From Candidatus Tayloriibacteriota bacterium (GTDB lineage Bacteria; Patescibacteriota; Minisyncoccia; Phycocordibacterales; GWA1-40-21): a stretch of DNA of 14,465 bases. The notes under the pieces are model-generated. The model was not told the origin of the DNA. It did not search any database and saw only the letters and a list, made by a program, of their open reading frames with translations. Below, one piece after another: positions 6,618 through 12,015 of the stretch (its first letter is position 1; each line of letters begins with the position of its first letter). The DNA is taken from assembly GCA_026395155.1 (NCBI GenBank), contig JAPLZG010000101.1:3645-18109 (forward strand). Direction: 5' to 3'. A program made the translations under genes and the position numbers.

Positions 6618-6628
6618 TATACGTAGTT

Positions 6629-7150
6629 ATGAAAAACATCGGTATAAAAGATCATAAACCTCAAATTTATATTGGTTCAGACCATGCAGGTTTTGTTATG
6701 AAAGAACATATTATTCCTTTTTTGAAAAAGAAAGGATATGCAGTTTTTGACTGTGGAGCTTTTAAATATGATGACTCAGATGATTATCCTGATTTTATAG
6801 CTCCAGTTGCAAAAGCTGTTTCTTTAAATCCAGAAAATATTCGTGGAATAATTTTTGGAGGTTCCGGACAAGGAGAAGCAATAACAGCAAATAGATTTCC
6901 TAATGTTCGCGCTGTAGTTTTTTATGGTACAGCGGGAGTATGGAAGAGTGAAAAAGCGATGATACAACTTGGAAGAAGACACAATGATTCAAATGTTATT
7001 TCTTTAGGAGCAAGGATGATAAATTTAAGTGAAGCAAAGTTTGCTATAGAAGTATGGCTTGAAACTAATTTTTCAAATGCAGAAAGACATATTCGTAGAA
7101 TTAAGAAATTAGAAAAAGTTTCCAAAGAGGCGATTTGTCAGCATTTTTAG
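6629..7150 (+). CDS. rpiB: RpiB/LacA-family ribose-5-phosphate isomerase B, Glu-type
   Basis: This 173-residue protein would interconvert ribose 5-phosphate and ribulose 5-phosphate. It has the IGSDHAGFVMKE start, a DDYPDF motif, the phosphate/anion loop GGSGQGEAITANRFPNVRA (residues 77 on), and the RRHNDSNVISLGAR segment. E. coli RpiB has a catalytic Cys at the first position of the CGTGIG loop, but this protein has Gly77 there. A glutamate (Glu83) follows in GGSGQGE, as in the Mycobacterium tuberculosis type that uses Glu as the base. The C-terminal helix is slightly long and basic. The neighbours rpe and fba place it in the non-oxidative pentose phosphate/glycolysis block. There is no Shine-Dalgarno site, and the extended -10 lies immediately upstream. 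Confidence 0.9.
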   Translation: MKNIGIKDHKPQIYIGSDHAGFVMKEHIIPFLKKKGYAVFDCGAFKYDDSDDYPDFIAPVAKAVSLNPENIRGIIFGGSGQGEAITANRFPNVRAVVFYGTAGVWKSEKAMIQLGRRHNDSNVISLGARMINLSEAKFAIEVWLETNFSNAERHIRRIKKLEKVSKEAICQHF

Positions 7151-7157
7151 AAAATTT

Positions 7158-7305
7158 TTTATAGGGTTCACCCAATAAATGTTATGCCAATGTTTGTTAA
7201 AATTGCCCATAATCAAAACTAAACTCAATTTTCATATTTGTGCTATAATCATACAAAACTTACAAAGTCGAACAAACAATTTTATTGGCATAAACTTTAT
7301 AGGGT
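7158..7305. mobile_element. MITE-like element between rpiB and rpe carrying the rpe promoter
   Basis: The 10-base direct repeat tttatagggt occurs at 7158-7167 and 7296-7305. Inside it, 7182-7191 (ttatgccaat) is the exact inverse of 7284-7293, and 7192-7198 (gtttgtt) of 7271-7277. Direct repeats outside inverted repeats within about 150 bases, with no coding capacity, resemble a miniature transposable element. The inverted repeats are not symmetric with respect to the ends, so this is tentative. Confidence 0.3.
7241..7249 (+). promoter_or_regulatory. Extended -10 promoter upstream of rpe
   Basis: TGCTATAAT at 7241-7249 is a full extended -10. The -35 region is not conserved. It would give a leader of about 50 bases to the ATG at 7308, longer than most in this window. 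Confidence 0.6.
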
Positions 7306-7311
7306 AAATGA
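7292..7311 (+). repeat. 20-base repeat covering the rpe start, copy 1
   Basis: aaactttatagggtaaatga at 7292-7311 includes the rpe ATG (7308-7310). It is identical to 7954-7973, downstream of the broken gene. A 10-base core (tttatagggt) is also present at 7158-7167. Confidence 0.7.
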
Positions 7312-7888
7312 CAGAAATAATACCAGCTATAATACCTGAATCATTTGAAGATCTTAGAGATAAGATGGCTATTGTTAATAATATAGCGAATATTGTTCAA
7401 ATAGATATTTGTGATGGTAAATTTGTCCCTTCAAAGAGTTGGCCTTATGTTGGAGATTTTGATGCGATGTATGGAAGAATTATCGGAGAAGATGAAGGTT
7501 TCCCTTTTTGGCAATCACTTGATTTTGAAGTTGATCTTATGGTTGTTAATCCTGAAAGCGTTATTGAAGACTGGGTAAAAGCTGGTGCAAAAAGAATTGT
7601 GTTACATATTGAGTCTTCAAAAAGTTTATTGGCTTTCTTAAAAGAATTTAGAAAAAAGTTTGGTTATTTTGGTGACTCTGTTGCAGGAATAGAAATTGGA
7701 ATTGCATTAAATCTACAAACGCCAAATGAAAAAAATATTCTGATATAATAATCAGTGTTGATGGTGGCGTAAATTTTGATAATGCTCACGATATTTTAAA
7801 TGCTGGTGTGAATCGTCTAATTTCCGGGTCAGCAATATATGAGAGTGAAAATGTTAGGGAAGCTATAGAAGAATTTAAGAAGATTTAG
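7308..7888 (+). pseudogene. rpe: Ribulose-phosphate 3-epimerase-like gene, disrupted by internal deletion
   Basis: The N-terminal frame (7308 to about 7730) has the (beta/alpha)8 start IIPAIIPESFEDL, the metal/substrate motif VQIDICDGKFVP, a DFEVDLMV strand and KRIVLHIESS. It runs to LQTPNEK and then stops at 7746-7748. A second frame, open from 7730, encodes KKYSDIIISVDGGVNFDNAHDILNAGVNRLISGSAIY and the final helix, ending TAG at 7886-7888. That is the C-terminal third of an Rpe-type protein, with the catalytic Asp of VDGGVN. The middle, normally about 40 residues with the (F/L)MG(V/I)..GFxGQ.F phosphate loop, is missing. The junction falls in an A7 run (7729-7735), and 3n+1 bases are needed to restore the frame. 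Rpe links ribulose 5-phosphate and xylulose 5-phosphate. The product is probably inactive unless the deletion is an assembly artefact. The family could also be a diverged Rpe-like epimerase. Confidence 0.8.
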
Positions 7889-7891
7889 GGG

Positions 7892-7922
7892 GATGAATAT
7901 GGAATAATGAATGTAGAATATT
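7892..7922. repeat. GAATAT-word simple repeat, copy 1
   Basis: It is a run of atgaatat/ggaata/gaatgtagaatat words immediately after the broken rpe stop. Related runs are at 10023-10046 (inverse orientation), 11883-11910 and 12998-13026. Confidence 0.5.
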
Positions 7923-7953
7923 TTGATGAGAAAAATAGAAATATTATTAATTA

Positions 7954-7973
7954 AAACTTTATAGGGTAAATGA
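7954..7973 (+). repeat. 20-base repeat, copy 2, with a 20-codon frame
   Basis: Identical to 7292-7311, including the ATG (7970-7972). Here the ATG opens only a 20-codon frame (starting MIPLPMKTE, TAA at 8030-8032). Within it, ttccg (7980s) and cggaa pair in a short hairpin. It looks like a duplicated rpe start region. Confidence 0.6.
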
Positions 7974-8054
7974 TCCCGCTTCCGATGAAAACGGAAACGG
8001 ATTGCAAACATTATATTATTAAAAAATTATAAGTAATTAACAAAATACGATAGT

Positions 8055-8077
8055 AAGTGCCAGTTGGACTGGCATTT
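8055..8077 (+). promoter_or_regulatory. Perfect hairpin just upstream of fba
   Basis: tgccagt (8058-8064) and actggca (8068-8074) form a 7-bp stem with a tgg loop, extendable to 10 bp with aag/ttt. It ends 15 bases before the fba ATG. It lacks a T-run and so is not a classical terminator. It could affect translation or mRNA stability. No clear promoter is seen next to it. Confidence 0.5.
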
Positions 8078-8092
8078 CCTATCTCTAACGGG

Positions 8093-8983
8093 ATGAAAAC
8101 TTTAAGACAATATATAAAAGAAGCAGAAGAGAAAGGTGTAGCAATCGGTCATTTTAATATTTCAAATTTGGAAATACTGAGGGGGATTTTTGAAGCTTCT
8201 AGAAAGATGGGGGTTCCTGTAATTATTGGTACAGCTGAAGGCGAAAGAAAGTATATAGGTACGAAACAAGCTGCCTCTTTAGTAAAAAGTCTTAGAGAAG
8301 AATACAAAGCTCCTGATGTTTCAGGTGAGCAATATCCAATTTTTCTTAATGCGGATCATATATATTCTGTGGATGGTGTAAAAGAATGTATTGATGCGGG
8401 ATATGATTCTGTAATTTTTGATGGTACGAAATTATCTCACGAGGAAAATATTAAACTCACAAAAGAGTGTGTTGATTATGCTAGAAATTGTGGCCGAGAT
8501 GTGATAGTTGAAGCCGAACTTGGTTTTATAGGAAGTTCATCAAAAGTTTTGGATAAAATTCCAGATGGTGTAAAAATTACAGAAGAATTTTTAACCAAGC
8601 CAGAAGAGGCGAAAAAATTTGTTGAAGAAACTGGCGTGGATATGCTTGCTCCCGCTGTTGGAAATATTCATGGAATGTTAAAAGGTGGAGTTGATCCAGC
8701 TTTAAATATAAAAAGAATTGATGAAATAAAAAAAGCAGTCGGAATACCACTTGTGCTTCACGGTGCTTCAGGAAATTCTAGAGATGATATTAAAGATGCA
8801 ATAAAATCTGGCATGTCTATTGTTCATGTGAATACTGAGATTCGCGTTGCTTTCAAAAAAGCTCTTGAATCTGAACTTTTAGAGAAAAAAGACGAAGTCG
8901 CTCCTTATAAATATATGGAAAAGACAATTACTACTGTTCAACAAATTGTTGAAGAAAAATTGGCTATTTTTAATGAAAGATAA
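8093..8983 (+). CDS. fba: Class II fructose-bisphosphate aldolase
   Basis: Taken from ATG 8093 the protein has 296 residues and starts MKTLRQYIKEAEEKG, the usual class II aldolase beginning. An upstream GTG at 8057 would add 12 residues encoded by a hairpin and is disfavoured. The catalytic and zinc-binding pattern is intact: NADHI with Asp88 and His89, VEAELGFIGS with the glutamate ligand region, AVGNIHG with His193, and VLHGASG with His223. HVNTEIR follows near the C-terminus. The enzyme splits fructose 1,6-bisphosphate into glyceraldehyde 3-phosphate and dihydroxyacetone phosphate using a divalent metal. It follows the rpiB-rpe block, which supplies and drains the same triose/hexose pool. 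No Shine-Dalgarno site is seen; ggg directly abuts the ATG. Confidence 0.95.
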   Translation: MKTLRQYIKEAEEKGVAIGHFNISNLEILRGIFEASRKMGVPVIIGTAEGERKYIGTKQAASLVKSLREEYKAPDVSGEQYPIFLNADHIYSVDGVKECIDAGYDSVIFDGTKLSHEENIKLTKECVDYARNCGRDVIVEAELGFIGSSSKVLDKIPDGVKITEEFLTKPEEAKKFVEETGVDMLAPAVGNIHGMLKGGVDPALNIKRIDEIKKAVGIPLVLHGASGNSRDDIKDAIKSGMSIVHVNTEIRVAFKKALESELLEKKDEVAPYKYMEKTITTVQQIVEEKLAIFNER

Positions 8984-8991
8984 AAATGCAC

Positions 8992-9019
8992 TTGATTTAT
9001 CTTTATAAATGTATATAAT
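8992..9019 (+). promoter_or_regulatory. Promoter of the L25/CTC gene
   Basis: TTGATT (8992-8997), a 16-base spacer and TATAAT (9014-9019). The ATG at 9028 is only eight bases after the -10 box, so transcription should begin on or next to the start codon: a leaderless mRNA. Confidence 0.8.
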
Positions 9020-9027
9020 ACCTTTCT

Positions 9028-9702
9028 ATGCTTACATTAAAAGTTGAGAAGAGAGATCCAAAAGCCAGTTTATCTGCAATAAGAAAGGCTGGGAAAATGC
9101 CTGCTGTTTTTTATGGTAAAAAAGAAGCTTCAACTCCGATAATGCTTTCATATGCTATTTTTGAAAAAACATTGAAAGAGGCGGGGGAATCCACAATACT
9201 TCATCTAGAAGGTGATGGTATTGATGTTGATGTTTTGATTCATGAAGTTGATTTAAATTCTGTAACAGACAAACCAAGACATGCAGACTTTTATGCTATT
9301 GAAAAAGGTAAGAAGCTTGAAATTAAAATTCCACTTGAATTTATTGGTGTTGCTCCTGCTGTAAAAGACCTTGGAGGTATTTTGGTAAAGGTTATGCATG
9401 AAATTGAAATTTCTGCTTTACCTAAAGATTTACCACAAAAACTTGAAGTTGATATTTCTTCACTTGTTGCTTTTGACAGTGTTCTCACAGCAAAAGATAT
9501 TAAACTTCCAGAAGGAGTTGAACTTAAAGTTAAATTAGAAGATATTATTGCTTCTATTTACGAACCTAAAGAAGAAGTTGCTGAAGTTGCTCCGGTTGAT
9601 TTGTCTTCAATAGAAGTTGCTAAGAAAGGAAAGGAAGCTAAAGAAGGTGAAGCTCCTGCAGAAGGTGCTGAGCCAGCTCCGAAGAAAGATTCTCGCTCAT
9701 AA
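9028..9702 (+). CDS. rplY: 50S ribosomal protein L25 / general stress protein CTC
   Basis: The 224-residue product has an N-terminal 5S-rRNA-binding L25 domain (about 1-90; RKAGKMPAVFYGKK, LIHEVDLNSVTDKPRHADFYAI). A C-terminal TL5/CTC beta domain follows (about 95-180; KIPLEFIGVAPAVKDLGGIL, LPKDLPQKLEVDIS, LPEGVELK). The tail from about 185 is low-complexity and rich in Ala, Glu, Lys and Pro. This two-domain form is the CTC type, not the 94-residue E. coli L25. It binds 5S rRNA in the central protuberance. The start is fixed by the family's short N-terminus and by the promoter eight bases upstream. No Shine-Dalgarno site is present. Confidence 0.93.
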   Translation: MLTLKVEKRDPKASLSAIRKAGKMPAVFYGKKEASTPIMLSYAIFEKTLKEAGESTILHLEGDGIDVDVLIHEVDLNSVTDKPRHADFYAIEKGKKLEIKIPLEFIGVAPAVKDLGGILVKVMHEIEISALPKDLPQKLEVDISSLVAFDSVLTAKDIKLPEGVELKVKLEDIIASIYEPKEEVAEVAPVDLSSIEVAKKGKEAKEGEAPAEGAEPAPKKDSRS

Positions 9703-9758
9703 TATTTTCTTCACTAAAGCGTTTCGTAAATTTGAAAATTATATTCATCTTTCTAAAC

Positions 9759-9806
9759 GAAAAATCAAAAACTCCTCACAAAGTTCGTCAAACAGTTTGA
9801 TTTTTC
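9759..9806 (+). terminator. Possible weak terminator after rplY
   Basis: An 11-bp inverted repeat of A/T-rich sequence ends in five T, with a 26-base loop. Long loop and low G+C make this uncertain. Confidence 0.35.
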
Positions 9807-9933
9807 TAAAAGATTCATTAATTTTCTAAATTTACTACACTAACCCGCTCAGAAAATATATTCGCTTAGGTTGGCAGAATTATATCGAGAGTTATCTGCC
9901 TGCCCCTTCAAATTGGTTTTTTATTTGACTGGG

Positions 9934-9965
9934 GTCATTGCGAGCATAGCGAAGCAATCCATCCC
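9934..9965. repeat. GTCATTGCGAG...GAAGCAATCCATCCC interspersed repeat, copy 2
   Basis: Outer blocks are identical to those at 218-228 and 241-255 but are separated by 6 bases (catagc) instead of 12. It sits directly against the end of a bulged ccccttcaaat/atttgactgggg stem. Confidence 0.7.
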
Positions 9966-10022
9966 CGTCTTCCATACTCATACTTATACCCATACCTATA
10001 CTGTCCTTCTATTATCCTATTT

Positions 10023-10046
10023 GATATTCTATATTCTATATTCTCT
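10023..10046. repeat. GAATAT-word simple repeat, inverse copy
   Basis: gatattctatattctata and following bases are the inverse of a GAATATAGAATAT run. It belongs with 7892-7922, 11883-11910 and 12998-13026. Confidence 0.5.
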
Positions 10047-10072
10047 CCTGTACAAGAATGACAGGGGACGTG

Positions 10073-10078
10073 TATTAT
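10073..10078 (+). promoter_or_regulatory. Probable -10 box for the lytic transglycosylase gene
   Basis: TATTAT at 10073-10078, 11 bases before the ATG at 10090. No good -35 is seen. The intervening atgtaa (10085) is an immediately terminated ATG. Confidence 0.45.
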
Positions 10079-10089
10079 AGTAAAATGTA

Positions 10090-11496
10090 ATGGTGGGTTT
10101 AAATAAGAAAAAAATATTTTCGGTAATTATTTTTATACTATTATTTTTATCTCCTGTAATAGCAGGTGCTGTTGTTTGTGATTCAAATTTGGATGGTAAA
10201 AGTGATCAAGAATTACAAGACATTTCAGCTCAATGTGACGCCGATCTTGTAATATTAAATAGTAATTTAAAAAAAAAAAAAAAATCTTCATCAGAATTGG
10301 AAAAAGGGATAGCTGAATTAAATTATAATATAGCTAAAATAAAATTAGAAATAAAAGCTAAGAATGCAAAGATTAAACAGCTTGGTGAAAATATAGTTGT
10401 AAAAAATGAATATATAGGAGAGCTTTCTGACAGGATGGAAAATATTAAAAAATCTGTTGCCAAGATGATGAGAGATTCATATTCCATCGATAATGTTTCA
10501 TTAGTTGAAATGTTTTTATCTAATGATAGTTTATCTACTTTTTTGAAAGATGTGGATGATTATTCTTCTATTAATTTAAAGTTACAAGAATTAACAGGAG
10601 AGCTTTCAGATGTTAAGAATCTTTCTGAAAAAGAAAAAAAAGATTTGGAAACTAAACAAACACAAGAAGCCAAATTGAAATATGAGCAAGAACAAGCAAA
10701 AAAGGCCACAGAGACATATAAAGCAGAGAAACAAGATTTGTTATCTATAACAAAAAATAAAGAAGCAGAATATAAAAAACTTATAGCAGAGAAAGAAAAA
10801 TTAAAAGCACAAGTGGGGAATAAATTATATAAATTGCCTGGAGGGCAAGAGATTTCTTTGCGGGATGCTTTAAAACTTATTCAGCCCTATGAAAGTACTA
10901 TAGGAGTAAGCCCAGCCTTAATTCTTGCTGTGCTTTCTAAGGAATCATCAATGAATAGTATTATCGGAGCAAATATTGGTAAATGCACTTATAATCAAGT
11001 CATCTCTGTAACTAAAAATCATTGTGTTAAGGGCGAGACGGTTATGTCTGAGACACAAAAGCCGATATATTTATCCATGATGAGTAATTTGGGATTAAAT
11101 CCAGATACATCGCCAGTTTCTTGTGCTATTTGTAGTGATGGGGGTCATGGTGGTGCTATGGGTCCAGCACAATTTATGCCACAAACATGGGCTGGTGTTG
11201 CGAAAAGAGTTGCAAGTATTATCGGGGTATCATATTCATCACCTTTTGAAAACAAAGCCGCTTTTACTGCTGCTGCAGTATTATTAAAAGATAATCAAGA
11301 CAGATGTAATACTACCTTCACTAAAAGAAATGATATTTGGGCATGCTCAGCAGCAAAATATTATGGAGGTCTAATGCTGAAAGATAGAAGACTTACAAAC
11401 TCTATGTACGGTTTAAACGGTGATAGTGGTTATGGAGCCGATGTTTTAAGAAGGGCTTTATTGATTGAAAAAGATATAGATATATGGAATTCGTAA
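10090..11496 (+). CDS. Secreted PcsB-like coiled-coil protein fused to a lytic transglycosylase domain
   Basis: The 468-residue product has a signal peptide (basic MVGLNKKK, hydrophobic core about 9-24, likely cleavage after AGA at about 27). Residues about 35-245 form a long charged coiled coil. Inside it lies an MMRDSYSIDNVSLVEMFLSNDSLSTFLKDV segment typical of the PcsB/CwlO-type coiled-coil domain that FtsEX controls in other bacteria. The C-terminal domain (about 255-468) is a lytic transglycosylase: catalytic Glu285 in LSKESSMN, then GAMGPAQFMPQTW (GPAQ from 358) and AAKYYGG. These enzymes cleave peptidoglycan to 1,6-anhydro products during wall growth or division. Several cysteines in the catalytic half could form disulfides outside the cell. 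An A16 run (10269-10284) encodes Lys61-65. FtsEX control here is inference. No Shine-Dalgarno site is present. Confidence 0.88.
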   Translation: MVGLNKKKIFSVIIFILLFLSPVIAGAVVCDSNLDGKSDQELQDISAQCDADLVILNSNLKKKKKSSSELEKGIAELNYNIAKIKLEIKAKNAKIKQLGENIVVKNEYIGELSDRMENIKKSVAKMMRDSYSIDNVSLVEMFLSNDSLSTFLKDVDDYSSINLKLQELTGELSDVKNLSEKEKKDLETKQTQEAKLKYEQEQAKKATETYKAEKQDLLSITKNKEAEYKKLIAEKEKLKAQVGNKLYKLPGGQEISLRDALKLIQPYESTIGVSPALILAVLSKESSMNSIIGANIGKCTYNQVISVTKNHCVKGETVMSETQKPIYLSMMSNLGLNPDTSPVSCAICSDGGHGGAMGPAQFMPQTWAGVAKRVASIIGVSYSSPFENKAAFTAAAVLLKDNQDRCNTTFTKRNDIWACSAAKYYGGLMLKDRRLTNSMYGLNGDSGYGADVLRRALLIEKDIDIWNS

Positions 11497-11592
11497 TAAT
11501 TGTTTAAAACAACCGGTGTATATGGTGTTTGCATTTTCTTATAAATAATGTATTATTCTTTCATCTGAATAACCCGTATGGTGTATATTTGT

Positions 11593-11631
11593 AGCCATTC
11601 GTATTATTCGCATAAATTCGTATATTAGTAT
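11593..11631 (+). repeat. ATTCG-word repeat carrying the rpmE promoter, copy 1
   Basis: It has three ATTCG words spaced 8-12 bases apart, ending in attcgtatattagtat (11616-11631), which is identical to 11993-12008 upstream of prfA. The -10 box of rpmE overlaps its end. Confidence 0.65.
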
Positions 11632-11634
11632 AAT
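11629..11634 (+). promoter_or_regulatory. -10 box of rpmE
   Basis: TATAAT at 11629-11634, ten bases before the ATG at 11645. The expected start is about four bases before the ATG, so the mRNA is nearly leaderless. No good -35 is seen. Confidence 0.65.
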
Positions 11635-11644
11635 AATTTGTAAT

Positions 11645-11884
11645 ATGAAAAAAGATATACATCCAAAATATAGTGATAAAGCAAAAACAACCTGTGCTTG
11701 TGGCGCAGTGTATGATTTTGGCTCTACAAAAGAGGAAATACACGTTGAAATTTGTGCTAATTGCCACCCTTTTTATACTGGTAATGATAAAGTTATAGAT
11801 ACTGCCGGAAGAGTTGAAAAGTTCAGAGCAAGAAAGACTGCAGGAGCAACAAAAGCAACTTCAAAGAAAGCAGATAAAAAATAG
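11645..11884 (+). CDS. rpmE: 50S ribosomal protein L31, zinc-binding form
   Basis: The 79-residue product begins MKKDIHPKY and carries the four zinc-ligand cysteines of the C+ form of L31: Cys17 and Cys19 (TCACG), Cys37 and Cys40 (CANCHPFYTG). The tail after about residue 60 is lysine/alanine-rich. L31 bridges the two ribosomal subunits and can act as a zinc reserve. prfA follows, an rpmE-prfA order seen in many bacteria. There is no Shine-Dalgarno site, and the promoter lies inside an ATTCG-word repeat. A hairpin follows at 11909-11937. Confidence 0.95.
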   Translation: MKKDIHPKYSDKAKTTCACGAVYDFGSTKEEIHVEICANCHPFYTGNDKVIDTAGRVEKFRARKTAGATKATSKKADKK

Positions 11885-11910
11885 AATGTTGAATATGGAA
11901 TATTGAATAA
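11883..11910. repeat. GAATAT-word simple repeat after rpmE
   Basis: agaatgttgaatatggaata (11883-11902) matches 12998-13017, after the prfA stop, at 18 of 20 bases. Both copies begin at or next to a stop codon. Confidence 0.55.
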
Positions 11911-11942
11911 ATGGTTCGCGCAAGGCGCGAACCATTTAGTTT
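11909..11942 (+). terminator. Hairpin terminator after rpmE
   Basis: Bases 11909-11921 and 11925-11937 form a perfect 13-bp stem (aaatggttcgcgc) with a 3-base loop. It is followed by an interrupted T-run (agtttta). It separates rpmE from the prfA promoter. Confidence 0.75.
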
Positions 11943-11961
11943 TATATAGTTGCAGGAGGAC

Positions 11962-12008
11962 TTCATTTGTTGTCATTCGTTGCATTCGTACCATTCGTAT
12001 ATTAGTAT
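11962..12008 (+). repeat. ATTCG-word repeat carrying the prfA promoter, copy 2
   Basis: It has three ATTCG words in tcattcgt, gcattcgta and ccattcgt, ending in the same 16 bases attcgtatattagtat (11993-12008) as upstream of rpmE. Confidence 0.65.
11980..12008 (+). promoter_or_regulatory. Promoter of prfA inside the ATTCG repeat
   Basis: TTGCAT (11980-11985), a 17-base spacer and TAGTAT (12003-12008). The expected start is about 12015, next to the ATG at 12016. Confidence 0.6.
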
Positions 12009-12015
12009 TATGATT

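Larger units (their letters stand above)
9703..10089. other. 387-base spacer with hairpins and repeats, no gene seen
   Basis: No convincing coding frame is present. From left to right: an A/T-rich inverted repeat gaaaaatcaaa/tttgatttttc (9759-9769 with 9796-9806), possibly a weak terminator for rplY; ggcaga/tctgcc (9873-9878 with 9895-9900); a bulged stem of ccccttcaaat with atttgactgggg (about 9904-9934); the GTCATTGCGAG repeat (9934-9965); a GAATAT-type run (10023-10046); a stem tctcctgt/acagggga (about 10043-10067); and a tattat promoter element at 10073-10078. Confidence 0.6.

Noticed and set aside
8057..8092. Upstream GTG start for fba
   Set aside because: The added residues come from a hairpin, and class II aldolases start at the MKTLRQYI-type sequence.
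9871..10080. 69-residue + strand frame in the repeat-rich spacer
   Set aside because: It consists of translated repeats and hairpins (including HTHTYTHTYT-like simple sequence) and has no initiation signals.
11950..12015. Longer prfA with 22 extra N-terminal residues
   Set aside because: The extension would encode the ATTCG promoter repeat, and release factors do not carry such a sequence. The promoter spacing supports 12016.
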